Positions 1-8,510 of a stretch of DNA of 27,373 nt are shown one piece after another; the first letter of the stretch is position 1, and the number at the start of each line of letters is the position of its first letter. Under the pieces are notes generated by a model, which was given only the letters and a program-made list of their open reading frames with translations, searched no databases and was not told the DNA's origin. The position numbers and the translations under genes are program-made. Location: assembly GCA_023301645.1 (NCBI GenBank), contig JALZUH010000064.1, forward strand, positions 1 through 27,373. Direction: 5' to 3'. Source of the DNA: Akkermansiaceae bacterium (GTDB lineage: Bacteria > Verrucomicrobiota > Verrucomicrobiia > Verrucomicrobiales > Akkermansiaceae).

Positions 1-74
1 GGGTGCTTTTTTATGCGCTAGCTTCCTGACGCGCACTGCTCTTTTCAGCTCGATCAATCCTTGATCAATCCACC

Positions 75-890
75 TCAAGCTAACGCTTCAGCACCCTCCT
101 CATCATCGAGCTTAGCAATCACGGTAATCACCTGACTGTTCTCATCACAAGGAACCTCGGGGTCGAAGTCACCAATCGTCTGCTGCACGCTAAATCCTGC
201 TGCCTGTAGGTAACCCTCCATTTCCCGTGGCCAATACCAGCTAAGCTGGTGGGTGCTTTCACTTGTTTGTAGCACCTTCCCCTGCGGAGAAACGACCTTG
301 TAGCGATGATTGCGTGTGAGCTGCTGAGAGAGACGCTTGATGGAGAATTTCGTATGGCACTTCGCCGTGTCGCGCGCCACGCCAGCCTCGCCGATCTTCG
401 CCTCATGGTCGAGTAGCCACTTCCCCTCCTCAAGCTCGCCTGTGATTTCAGCCCACGGAATAAAGGTCGTAATATAGAGACCACCACCCGGATGAAGGTG
501 AGACTTGATGTGAGCCAGCACACTCGGTAACTCCTCTGGACTGATAAATTGCAAGGTAAAGGCAGGGATCATCATTGCGCCGTAGATCGAGCCTGTCTGA
601 AAATTCGCCATCGAAGCATGATGGAGCACGGGGTCACTATCACCAGCACTCGCACGACAAAGCTCAAGCATCTCTTCGGAATTATCGAGCCCCTCCACCA
701 GATAGCCGTCTTCGAGCAAAGGAAGCAGCAAGCGCCCTGAACCACAACCCAACTCAAGGGCTGACCCTGAGTAAGTTTGCAAGAAATCCTTAATCAGTGG
801 CTGCTCACTTGGTGCCCCTTCAGACGACCAAAACAGATCATGCAAGCTAGCTTCTAAGTCCTTATACATAAAGCTATGATTACACTTCAC
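75..890 (-). CDS. SAM-dependent class I methyltransferase
   Basis: A soluble methyltransferase of 271 aa that should transfer a methyl group from S-adenosylmethionine to an unidentified substrate. Motif I (ELGCGSG, residues 46-52) and the acidic residue closing strand 2 (D69 in GLDNSEEM) form the usual SAM pocket of the UbiE/Methyltransf_25 type. The start is GTG at 888-890: an AGGAGGTG Shine-Dalgarno at 901-908 sits 10 bases upstream, whereas the alternative ATG at 867-869 has none. The gene overlaps the end of the antiporter gene by 11 bp, so the Shine-Dalgarno lies inside the antiporter coding sequence and translation is probably coupled. The substrate cannot be told from sequence. Confidence 0.88.
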   Translation of the reverse strand: MKCNHSFMYKDLEASLHDLFWSSEGAPSEQPLIKDFLQTYSGSALELGCGSGRLLLPLLEDGYLVEGLDNSEEMLELCRASAGDSDPVLHHASMANFQTGSIYGAMMIPAFTLQFISPEELPSVLAHIKSHLHPGGGLYITTFIPWAEITGELEEGKWLLDHEAKIGEAGVARDTAKCHTKFSIKRLSQQLTRNHRYKVVSPQGKVLQTSESTHQLSWYWPREMEGYLQAAGFSVQQTIGDFDPEVPCDENSQVITVIAKLDDEEGAEALA

Positions 891-2724
891 GATTCACACT
901 CACCTCCTGCGGCGGGATAATGGCATAAATCGTCGTTCCTGTGGCAGGCTCACGCATTTCCGAATACGCTACCTCTAGACCTGTTTCTGGAGTGACTAAA
1001 AAGAGAATGATCGCGTGCTCACCATACATCTGGTGGAAGTCATTGATGGTGAACTGCTCAGAGACCGTCGTGCTCTTAATCTGCGCACCCGCATCGACAA
1101 AGGCATCTAAGTCATCTAGCTGCGGACGAGACTCGAAGCAAATACGCCCACGAGTATGCTTAGAAACAGCCGTCTGGTGATGATCCTTGTCATCCTTCGG
1201 TGCTATTTGCCAAATATTCTTACGACCAAAAATATGGATGAAGTGATGCCCCGCAAGCGAGTTAACCTCATCGTTAGGAGTTGTTGCCACCAGCTGACCT
1301 AGACCAGTAAACTCGATTTCCTCCTCGACGTAATCAGAGAGAATATTAGCACGGTGAGCAGGTAGGCCGAGTAGCTTCGCTTGCGCGATATTATCGTAAT
1401 TTGTATCTAGAAGTAGCACATCATGCCCATCCTTCATCAATGCAGAAGCAGCAAGCAGCGACCACTTAGGAGCACCCGCAAAGAGAATACCACGTGGATT
1501 CTTCGAGGCCAGACCCAGCTTACGGGCGAGAGGTGCCGAAAGCAGTCCATAGATAGCCACCGTTCCGACAATGACAATAAAGACAATTGGCACCATCTGA
1601 TGCATCGACTCACCGATCTCAGCACTCAGAATACCGTCATCGACAGCATGCTCAAACTCCAGCGCAAAGATCGCAGTAACGGCTGCTGCCACAATCCCTC
1701 GAGGAGCCATCATGGAGAGGAATACCTGCTCCTTAAAGGTCACCTTATTACTGAATAGATTCGAGCCAAAGACAGAGAGCGGTCTCACAATGAGCACGAG
1801 AATAGCAAGCAAACCTAAGCCCTTAGGCAATGCCTCAAGTAGCTCGCCGAGCACGACACGACCTGATAGGATGATAAATAATACAGAAATAATGAGCACC
1901 CTAAGGTTTTCCTTAAACTCCAGAATATGCTTCACCGACACCGACTTCTGATTTGCCAGTGCAATACCGAGCACTGTGCAGGTCAATAACCCGGACTCTG
2001 CCTGCACGGCATTCGACGCAGCAAAAGCCACCGCCGTCACTGCCAGCAAGAAGACCGAATGCAGGTAATCAGGAATCAAGTGGTGCTTGAGCATGAGCTC
2101 GATGACCTTTGCGAGAATTAAAGCGAAGACCACCCCGATGAGGAGCGTTAAGCCGAGCGCTGTGAAAATTTCATTTTTTGCAGCCTCCACATTACCTGCA
2201 ATGGCGACCTGATAGACTAATACGGCAAGTATTGCCCCAATAGGATCGATGACAATCCCCTCCCATTTCACCACATTACCGATCTTACGCGATGGATTAA
2301 TATGGCGCAACAACGGTGCAATCACCGTAGGACCAGTGACCACGAGAATGGCACCCAGCAGAGCCGCAACCCTCCAGTCATAGCCTAATATATGCCTAGA
2401 TGCTAAATAAGTCAGGAAGAAGCTCAGCACCGCCCCCAGTGTGCATAACCGTAGCACAGGTGTTCCGCTTTCCTTGAGATCTGAAAACTTGAGCGTAAGC
2501 CCGCCCTCAAAGAGAATAACCGCCACGCACAAGCCCACAGCAGAGAGCAGCACGTCGACATTGCCCGCTGCCAAATAGCTATCGATGGTCACCCCGCTAA
2601 AATGTCCTAAACCAAAGCCAAAGAACAAGAGCAGTAAAATAGAAGGCAACTTGCTCCTCCAAGCAAGCCACTGCGCGGCGATACCAAGACCGATAACGAG
2701 AGTAAAATATGTTAGTGGAGTCAT
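880..2724 (-). CDS. CPA1-type Na+(K+)/H+ antiporter with C-terminal RCK-like domain
   Basis: An inner-membrane cation:proton antiporter of 614 aa. The first ~400 residues are a chain of hydrophobic segments with CPA1/NhaP hallmarks: EGGL at 73-76, TGPTV at 130-134, the ion-site segment GIVIDPIGAI at 156-165 with D160, and APRGIVAA at 340-347. Residues ~411-505 look like a TrkA-N/RCK nucleotide-binding domain (a strand ending in LLLD440, then ANIL). Its first loop reads GILFAGAPKWS and lacks the GxGxxG dinucleotide motif, so ligand binding may differ from classical RCK domains. The family exports Na+ or K+ in exchange for protons, for pH and salt homeostasis. The start is ATG at 2724. The methyltransferase gene overlaps its 3' end. 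Confidence 0.9.
   Translation of the reverse strand: MTPLTYFTLVIGLGIAAQWLAWRSKLPSILLLLFFGFGLGHFSGVTIDSYLAAGNVDVLLSAVGLCVAVILFEGGLTLKFSDLKESGTPVLRLCTLGAVLSFFLTYLASRHILGYDWRVAALLGAILVVTGPTVIAPLLRHINPSRKIGNVVKWEGIVIDPIGAILAVLVYQVAIAGNVEAAKNEIFTALGLTLLIGVVFALILAKVIELMLKHHLIPDYLHSVFLLAVTAVAFAASNAVQAESGLLTCTVLGIALANQKSVSVKHILEFKENLRVLIISVLFIILSGRVVLGELLEALPKGLGLLAILVLIVRPLSVFGSNLFSNKVTFKEQVFLSMMAPRGIVAAAVTAIFALEFEHAVDDGILSAEIGESMHQMVPIVFIVIVGTVAIYGLLSAPLARKLGLASKNPRGILFAGAPKWSLLAASALMKDGHDVLLLDTNYDNIAQAKLLGLPAHRANILSDYVEEEIEFTGLGQLVATTPNDEVNSLAGHHFIHIFGRKNIWQIAPKDDKDHHQTAVSKHTRGRICFESRPQLDDLDAFVDAGAQIKSTTVSEQFTINDFHQMYGEHAIILFLVTPETGLEVAYSEMREPATGTTIYAIIPPQEVSVNREV
901..908 (-). promoter_or_regulatory. 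Shine-Dalgarno of the methyltransferase gene
   Basis: AGGAGGTG on the minus strand, 10 bases before the GTG at 890 and inside the last codons of the antiporter gene. It decides the GTG start and is the only strong Shine-Dalgarno I saw in the window. Confidence 0.75.
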
Positions 2725-2992
2725 AATGAGGTTACTTGAAGGGCAATAAGGCAGAATTACACAAGGATGGCTATGGTAAATCGAAGTAATTTAACGGAAA
2801 AATAAAACGTGTCAGAAAAATTATAGGATGGCTGCTTGACGTCAGAACATCGGATGCGCAGTCTGAGCAAACTTCTTATTCATATTTCAATACGTAAGAA
2901 AAGAGAATACTCGGGATTTTCACACAGCAATTAGCCAGAAAACCAGCCCGAGATTCACCCTGACCAACAACCCTAAAGCGAAGATTTTTACT
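2725..2992. other. Divergent intergenic region, antiporter / pilus cluster
   Basis: The 268-bp gap must hold promoters for both directions. Visible: a TGACGTCA palindrome at 2837-2844 that contains a TTGACG -35-like hexamer for the plus strand (no good -10 follows), GGATGGCT repeated at 2765-2772 and 2826-2833, and a leader hairpin at 2910-2952 just before the first ATPase gene. No ORF of note. Confidence 0.4.
2910..2952 (+). promoter_or_regulatory. Possible 5' leader hairpin of the pilus cluster
   Basis: CTCGGG (2910-2915) pairs with CCCGAG (2947-2952), and inside it TTTTC pairs with GAAAA. This gives a two-part stem 40 bases before the GTG start at 2993. No T-run follows, so it is not a standard terminator; it may be a leader structure or protein site. 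Confidence 0.25.
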
Positions 2993-4666
2993 GTGTTTTC
3001 TAACGAAGATTATCTACTCGAACTCATTTCAGAAGCTGGACTTATTTCAGCCGAAGAGGTGCAATCCATTCGTCATCAAAACCAAGGTGACAGCAATATG
3101 ATCGAACAATTGATCAGCATGAATCGCGTCACTGAGCAGCAGGTGTCTCAAGTCTGCGCGCAAAATGCCAGAGTCGACTTCTACGACCTAAGCAACGTCT
3201 CGATCACCCCTGAGGTTGTTGCCACCATGACTGAAGAGGTAGCCAGAAGGTTTAACGCCGTCGCAGTGCTCGATGATGGCAAAACACTCACCGTCGCCGT
3301 TAGTGACCCGCTCAGCATTGAAACATCTGACAGCCTGCCTCATGTATTGCAGCGCGAGGTCCACCTCATCTGCGGCACACCATCATCCATCACTAAGCTC
3401 ATCGACACCTACTACGGTAACAAGGATGCTGAGATGGAAGACCAAACCTTCACCGTTGTCACAGGTGAGGGCGCTGAGTCGGCGAGCCCTGAAGATGCAC
3501 CTATCATCAAGATCGTCTCCACCATGCTCAAGGAGTCCTTCCGCATGAAGGTCAGTGATATTCACATCGAGCCTATGGAGACAACCCTTCGTATCCGCTT
3601 CCGTATCGACGGCAAGCTCATCGAAGTCGACAACCACCCCAAAAAGCTCCACCCAGCCATTATTACCCGTATTAAGGTCATGAGTGGCAGCATGAGTATT
3701 GCTGAGAAACGCCTACCACAAGACGGCCGAATCCAAATTCGCATAGGTAGTAAGGAAATTGACCTTCGTGTCTCTTCCGTCCCGAGTAACCATGGCGAGA
3801 GCATCGTCATGCGTATTCTTGACAAAACATCACTCATGCTCGGACTGCCTGAGCTAGGATTCCTCTCAGACGACCAAGAAGTCATCGAGCGACTCATCCG
3901 CCTACCCGACGGTATTATCCTCGTCACGGGCCCTACTGGATCAGGAAAGACAACCTCTCTCTACGGTTGCCTGAACACCATTAACACACCGGATCGCAAA
4001 ATCATCACCGTAGAAGACCCTGTGGAATACGAACTCCCTGGGATCAATCAGGTGATGGTCAAAACCGATATCGGCATGACCTTTGCTGCCGCACTTCGAG
4101 CCATGATGCGCCAAGCACCTAATGTGATCATGCTTGGTGAGATTCGAGATGAAGAAACAGCAGGTATTGCCATACAGGCAGCCCTCACCGGTCACCTCGT
4201 CTTCTCCACACTCCACACCAATGACGCCCCTGGTGCCGTTGCGCGTCTAGCCGACATCGGAGTAAAGCGATTCCTCATTGCCTCATCGGTAAGAGCCATC
4301 ATTGCTCAGAGACTTGTCAGAAAACTTTGTGACGCATGTAAGGCACCTGCCGTCCTCACCGACTTAGAAATGCGCTCACTCAACCTAGATGCTAGCCAAG
4401 TATCAGAAAGTAACATCATGGGACCAGTAGGATGTGCTAAATGTCGTAACGGCGGCTTCAAAGGACGTATGGGTATCTTTGAAATTCTAAATGTAGATGA
4501 TGAAGTAAGACACCTCATCAATGATGACCTACCCGCACCTCAGTTGCGCAAACGCGCTCGTGAGCTAGGCATGCGCACACTCAGAGAAGACGGCATACGT
4601 AAAGTCCTCGCAGGCACCACATCAGCTTCAGAGGTGCTCCGAGTCACCATGGCAGATAACGACTAA
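2993..4666 (+). CDS. Type IV pilus / type II secretion assembly ATPase (PilB/GspE family), copy 1
   Basis: A cytoplasmic hexameric ATPase of 557 aa that would drive pilin or pseudopilin polymerisation. Residues ~1-145 form an MshEN/T2SSE-N-like region. The motor domain has Walker A GPTGSGKT (313-320), Asp box ITVEDPVEYE (338-347), Walker B VIMLGEIRD (378-386) and His box STLHTND (405-411). C446/C449 and C481/C484 form the tetracysteine zinc site. The N-terminal domain and zinc site mark it as a PilB/GspE extension motor rather than a PilT retraction motor. Just before Walker B the usual DPD is APN (375-377), unlike copy 2. The start is GTG with no convincing Shine-Dalgarno. It is the first gene of a same-strand run with copy 2, the platform protein and the pseudopilin. 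Confidence 0.92.
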   Translation: MFSNEDYLLELISEAGLISAEEVQSIRHQNQGDSNMIEQLISMNRVTEQQVSQVCAQNARVDFYDLSNVSITPEVVATMTEEVARRFNAVAVLDDGKTLTVAVSDPLSIETSDSLPHVLQREVHLICGTPSSITKLIDTYYGNKDAEMEDQTFTVVTGEGAESASPEDAPIIKIVSTMLKESFRMKVSDIHIEPMETTLRIRFRIDGKLIEVDNHPKKLHPAIITRIKVMSGSMSIAEKRLPQDGRIQIRIGSKEIDLRVSSVPSNHGESIVMRILDKTSLMLGLPELGFLSDDQEVIERLIRLPDGIILVTGPTGSGKTTSLYGCLNTINTPDRKIITVEDPVEYELPGINQVMVKTDIGMTFAAALRAMMRQAPNVIMLGEIRDEETAGIAIQAALTGHLVFSTLHTNDAPGAVARLADIGVKRFLIASSVRAIIAQRLVRKLCDACKAPAVLTDLEMRSLNLDASQVSESNIMGPVGCAKCRNGGFKGRMGIFEILNVDDEVRHLINDDLPAPQLRKRARELGMRTLREDGIRKVLAGTTSASEVLRVTMADND

Positions 4667-4739
4667 TCAAGCCTCAGTTTACCTAATCAATACCCCGCAC
4701 CCAGCGATTTAAAATCACGCAACCGCATAGTCATTTTAT

Positions 4740-6413
4740 ATGGATAATTCACAACTCATCGACATTTTTATTAATCGTGGACTCATCGATCAATATCTTG
4801 CCGAAGACATCATCAGCGAAGTAGAAGGTAGTGGCAAAGAGCTATCTGAGATCCTTGCCGACTTCGAAGTCATTCAAACCAAAGAAGACATCTGGCCAAT
4901 CATCGCCAATGAGCTTAGTGTAGGAATGGTCGACATCAGCAACTTCACTCCTGCTAAAGGCCTCCTCGATCTCATCCCCGCCAGCACGGCTCGCATGAAC
5001 GGAGCTCTTCCTATCAAATTTGACGAACAAGGTCTCACCGTATGTTTGACTAACCCCCTCAATCCTCAAACCGTTGAAGACCTACGCTTTGCTACTGGTA
5101 GAGAAATCCAGCTAGCCATTGCCCCCGATCACCTCATTGAGAAAAAGATCAACGAAGTCTATGGTGGCACCCAGCATGCCATGGATGACATCCTAGGTCA
5201 GCTCCAGCTCGGATTTGATGCCGCAGATGGCAAAAACAACATGGAGTCTGAGGCCAACTCAGCACCCATTATTCGCTACGTGGACCTCGTGCTCTTCCAA
5301 GCTATTAACGAAGGAGCCTCAGATATTCACTTCGAGCCCTTCGAATCTGACTTCAAAATCCGCTACCGTGTTGACGGAGCCCTCTACGAGATGGCGCCAC
5401 CTCCAGCACACCTCTCACTAGCCATCCTCTCGCGTATCAAGGTCATGTCGAACATGAACATTGCCGAGAAACGAGTTCCTCAAGACGGTCGTATCGTCAA
5501 GCAAGTAGGTGACAAGCAGGTAGACATGCGTGTTTCCACGCTCCCCACCCAGCATGGCGAAAGTATCGTGCTTCGTGTCCTTGACCGCAGCAATATCAAC
5601 CTAGATCTTGAGATGCTCGGCATGCCAGCCAATGTATTCAACTACATTAACGAAACCGTGCGCATGCCCAATGGTATCTTCATCTGCACCGGCCCAACAG
5701 GTGCCGGCAAGACCACCACTCTCTACGCAGCACTGCGCGAGATCAACACCGTCGACTCCAAGCTACTCACCGCAGAAGACCCTGTGGAATATGACGTAGA
5801 TGGTATCGTTCAAGTCCCCGTTGATGAAGGCATAGGACTCACTTTCTCACGTATTCTTCGCGCATTCCTACGTCAAGACCCCGACCGTATTCTTGTAGGT
5901 GAGATTCGTGATGTAGAAACAGCCCAGATTGCTATTCAAGCATCCCTGACTGGTCACCTCGTGCTCTCAACACTCCACACCAATGACGCCCCTGGTGCGG
6001 TCACTCGACTCATCGACATGGGCACCGAGCCCTTCCTGGTAGCCGCATCACTAGAAGGCGTCTTAGCCCAGCGACTACTCCGAACCATTTGTAAAAACTG
6101 TAAGACTCCTTACGAGCCTAATGACTCTGTTCTAAGCCAGCTTGGCATTTCAGCCCACGAGCTTGGAGATAAGGAATTCTACACCGGTAAAGGCTGTGAC
6201 GTTTGTGACAAAACAGGCTACAAAGGTCGCCGCGGCCTCTTCGAGCTACTCAATGTCACCGACCCCATTCGCGAGCTCATCACTGAGCGCGCACCAAGTG
6301 TGGTCATCAAGCAGAAAGCCATTGAGCTCGGTATGCAGACGCTACGAGAGGATGGACTAAGAAACATCTACGAAGGCACAACCACCATCGAAGAGGTTCT
6401 TAAATACACCTAA
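4740..6413 (+). CDS. Type IV pilus / type II secretion assembly ATPase (PilB/GspE family), copy 2
   Basis: A second 557-aa assembly ATPase 73 bp downstream of the first. It has an N-terminal MshEN-like region (~1-145), Walker A GPTGAGKT (318-325), Asp box TAEDPVEY, canonical QDPD (379-382) followed by Walker B RILVGEIRD (383-391), His box STLHTND and zinc cysteines C451/C454 and C486/C489. All catalytic boxes are intact. The two copies are clearly homologous but diverged throughout, so they are not a recent duplication, although 29 bases around the His box are identical (4208-4236 and 5970-5998). They may form a mixed motor or serve alternative fibres; sequence alone cannot decide. The start is ATG at 4740 with no visible Shine-Dalgarno. 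Confidence 0.92.
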   Translation: MDNSQLIDIFINRGLIDQYLAEDIISEVEGSGKELSEILADFEVIQTKEDIWPIIANELSVGMVDISNFTPAKGLLDLIPASTARMNGALPIKFDEQGLTVCLTNPLNPQTVEDLRFATGREIQLAIAPDHLIEKKINEVYGGTQHAMDDILGQLQLGFDAADGKNNMESEANSAPIIRYVDLVLFQAINEGASDIHFEPFESDFKIRYRVDGALYEMAPPPAHLSLAILSRIKVMSNMNIAEKRVPQDGRIVKQVGDKQVDMRVSTLPTQHGESIVLRVLDRSNINLDLEMLGMPANVFNYINETVRMPNGIFICTGPTGAGKTTTLYAALREINTVDSKLLTAEDPVEYDVDGIVQVPVDEGIGLTFSRILRAFLRQDPDRILVGEIRDVETAQIAIQASLTGHLVLSTLHTNDAPGAVTRLIDMGTEPFLVAASLEGVLAQRLLRTICKNCKTPYEPNDSVLSQLGISAHELGDKEFYTGKGCDVCDKTGYKGRRGLFELLNVTDPIRELITERAPSVVIKQKAIELGMQTLREDGLRNIYEGTTTIEEVLKYT

Positions 6414-6432
6414 TTATACAAAAATACCTCTC

Positions 6433-6490
6433 ATTGATTTCAAAGCGATCACCTCGCAATCAAATCAATTTATCATTTTTATATTTCAAA
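6433..6490 (+). terminator. Possible weak terminator or leader structure between ATPase 2 and platform gene
   Basis: ATTGATTT (6433-6440) pairs with AAATCAAT (6462-6469), with an inner GCGA/TCGC stem (6445-6448 / 6454-6457), followed by a T-rich tract. It is imperfect and AU-rich. It lies in a 139-bp AT-rich gap, so the platform gene may have its own promoter here. Confidence 0.35.
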
Positions 6491-6552
6491 TCATATTTCT
6501 TAAGTTCATAATAAGAAAAATAAACTCTATCATCCTTTTACCTTAAACGACT

Positions 6553-7839
6553 ATGCCTAACTTTCAATACACAGCCCTCGACGCTAGGGGTGAAGAAAAA
6601 ACTGGAATCCTAGAAGCTGCATCCGATGCAGATGCCGTCCAGCAACTTCGCACCCACGGCCTCTACCCTACTAATGTAGCTGCCGTCGCATCAGGCAAAG
6701 CCGCAACCAAAGCTGCAGCTGCCACACCTGGTGCCGCTAAAAAAGGAGCTAAAGGCGCCAAGTCCACTCTAGGTAAAACCATCAAACCTAAGGTATTGAT
6801 GATCTTCACTCGTCAGCTCGCAACTCTTATCGACGCTGGTTTACCACTCCTTAGGGGACTCACTGTCCTCGCTAAGCAAGAGCCTAACCCTGTGTTAAAA
6901 AACACCATCAACTCTATCGCCGACTCGGTGCAGACTGGTGCTACATTCTCAGAGAGTCTTGCGCAGCACCCGAAGATCTTCAACAAGCTCTTCATTAACA
7001 TGGTCAAAGCTGGTGAGCTTGGTGGTGTGCTTGAAATCGTCCTCAAGCGTCTTGCCGAATACATGGAAAAGGCAGACAAGCTTAAGAACAAGATCGTATC
7101 AGCCATGGTATATCCTGCCATCGTGCTCTTCATCGCCGTTGCTATTCTTGTTTTCCTCATGATCTTTATTGTTCCTAAGTTTAAGGAAATGTTTCAGGAT
7201 CAGGACAGCGAACTGCCATTCATCTCACAAGCCGTCTTCGGTATGTCTGAGTTCATGCTCAGCAGAAGCTTCATCCTTCCTAATGTTGCATGGATCTTTG
7301 CCCTTGTAGGACTTGCTGGAATGGGATTCAAGGCATGGGCTAGCACCACAGACGGAAGAGCTAAGTTTGATACCTTTAAGCTGAAAATCCCACTCTTCGG
7401 TGACCTTCTTAAGAAAAGCTCAGTATCGCGCTTCGCAAGAACACTCGGAACACTCGTCACATCAGGTGTCCCGATTCTACAGGCCCTTACCATCACCAGA
7501 GACACCTCAGAAAACGTGGTTATCGCAAAGTCCATTGACACCGTTCACGCCGCAGTAAAAGAGGGTGAGTCTATCGTCGCCCCGATGCAAGCCAGCCCGA
7601 TTTTCCCAGCAATGGTTATCAGCATGGTAGACGTCGGTGAGGAAACAGGTCAATTACCCGACATGCTTCTCAAAGTAGCAGACGTTTACGATGACGAAGT
7701 TGATAATGCGGTAAATGCCCTCACATCTGTGCTAGAGCCCATTATGATTGTATTTCTTGCCCTCATTGTAGGAACCATCGTGCTCGCACTATTCCTACCG
7801 CTCATCAAGATGATCTCAAACGTAGACGAGCAAAACTAA
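6553..7839 (+). CDS. Type IV pilus / type II secretion inner-membrane platform protein (PilC/GspF family)
   Basis: The polytopic platform protein (428 aa) on which the ATPase acts to lift pilin subunits from the membrane. It starts with the typical FQYTALDARGEEKTG, then an Ala/Lys-rich linker (~45-78). Two T2SSF repeats follow, ~82-205 (RQLATLIDAGLPLLRGL) and ~290-415 (RTLGTLVTSGVPILQAL). Membrane segments lie near 187-210, 243-263 and 395-418, and GEETGQLPDML is the conserved motif of the second repeat. Length is normal for the family. The start is ATG at 6553, and the pseudopilin gene follows after 26 bp. The Ala/Lys linker is longer than usual. Confidence 0.93.
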   Translation: MPNFQYTALDARGEEKTGILEAASDADAVQQLRTHGLYPTNVAAVASGKAATKAAAATPGAAKKGAKGAKSTLGKTIKPKVLMIFTRQLATLIDAGLPLLRGLTVLAKQEPNPVLKNTINSIADSVQTGATFSESLAQHPKIFNKLFINMVKAGELGGVLEIVLKRLAEYMEKADKLKNKIVSAMVYPAIVLFIAVAILVFLMIFIVPKFKEMFQDQDSELPFISQAVFGMSEFMLSRSFILPNVAWIFALVGLAGMGFKAWASTTDGRAKFDTFKLKIPLFGDLLKKSSVSRFARTLGTLVTSGVPILQALTITRDTSENVVIAKSIDTVHAAVKEGESIVAPMQASPIFPAMVISMVDVGEETGQLPDMLLKVADVYDDEVDNAVNALTSVLEPIMIVFLALIVGTIVLALFLPLIKMISNVDEQN

Positions 7840-7865
7840 TCACCATCTCAACAGAAGCCGCTACT

Positions 7866-8393
7866 ATGAAAGCAAGCTCCCCACACAGAAACAAAACCGC
7901 TGCTGCCTTTACCCTCATTGAGCTGCTGGTCGTCATCGCCATCATCGGTGCCCTATCCGCATTAGTTATTGCAGGCTTGGGCACAGTGAGAAAACAGGTC
8001 GACGAAAAGCGCACCCAAGTGCTCATCGGTGGTATTGAGAATGCACTGGAGTCATACAAACTCGACAACAACCAAATACCCGATGGTGACGGCTCATTTA
8101 CATCCAGTAAAGAGCTCTATCAGGCGCTTCACGGCGACTACGACCTCGACGGTGACACGGATGATAGCGAGACAGTTTATTTCGATAAACTAGACCCCTA
8201 CGCTAAAGGGAAAAACCTTAATGTTTCGATCAAAGAAGGCTACGTCATCGTTGATTCATGGGGGCATCCTCTCTATTACAGAAGCCCCGGTGAAATGAAT
8301 CCAGACTTCGATATCTGGTCACTCGGACCCAATAACGCAGGTGGCCCAAATAGCTCAGACGAGTTTAGTCACGACGATATTGACAACTATTAA
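7866..8393 (+). CDS. GspG-like type II secretion pseudopilin
   Basis: A prepilin-like protein of 175 aa. A short basic leader (14 aa) is followed by FTLIELLVVIAIIGALSALV, with E19 at mature position +5 and a hydrophobic N-terminal helix for membrane storage and fibre packing. The C-terminal half has the GspG signature DSWGHPLYYRSPGE (130-143) then FDIWSLGPN, which in GspG forms a calcium-binding end. Two features are odd. The residue before the cleavage site is Ala (A14) rather than the usual Gly. An Asp-rich stretch DYDLDGDTDDSE (91-102) resembles a calcium loop and is not typical of GspG. It is the last core gene of the cluster, 26 bp after the platform gene. It could be a major pseudopilin or a pilin. 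Confidence 0.9.
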   Translation: MKASSPHRNKTAAAFTLIELLVVIAIIGALSALVIAGLGTVRKQVDEKRTQVLIGGIENALESYKLDNNQIPDGDGSFTSSKELYQALHGDYDLDGDTDDSETVYFDKLDPYAKGKNLNVSIKEGYVIVDSWGHPLYYRSPGEMNPDFDIWSLGPNNAGGPNSSDEFSHDDIDNY

Positions 8394-8421
8394 TTCACTC
8401 ATTCAATAGCGATCTATAGCC

Positions 8422-8464
8422 AGTATCGTTGAGAGATACTCTGAGCCCCCTCAATCATCTCAAC
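8422..8464 (+). promoter_or_regulatory. Overlapping alternative hairpins upstream of the low-complexity gene
   Basis: AGTATC (8422-8427) can pair with GATACT (8435-8440), leaving GTTGAGA in the loop. That loop (8428-8434) can instead pair with TCTCAAC (8458-8464). The two structures exclude each other. No T-run follows either, so neither is a clear terminator. They are short, and chance is possible. Confidence 0.25.
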
Positions 8465-8510
8465 ATCACCATTGCTGCGCCATACCTATCAACCATTACA
8501 ACCACTTTAT

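Noticed and set aside
1..12. GGGTGC followed by a T-run at the window edge
   Set aside because: It could be the tail of a plus-strand terminator, but the other arm would lie outside the window, so it cannot be supported.
52..66. GATCAA - 3 - TTGATC inverted repeat after the methyltransferase gene
   Set aside because: Short stem without a T-run; it also arises from a simple direct repeat of TGATCAATCC.
3383..4521. Several antisense reading frames opposite the first ATPase gene
   Set aside because: They follow from codon bias of a real gene on the other strand and show no recognisable domains.
8472..8510. TTG start at 8472 for the low-complexity gene
   Set aside because: The extra 13 residues do not match the composition of the protein, and no Shine-Dalgarno supports the TTG.
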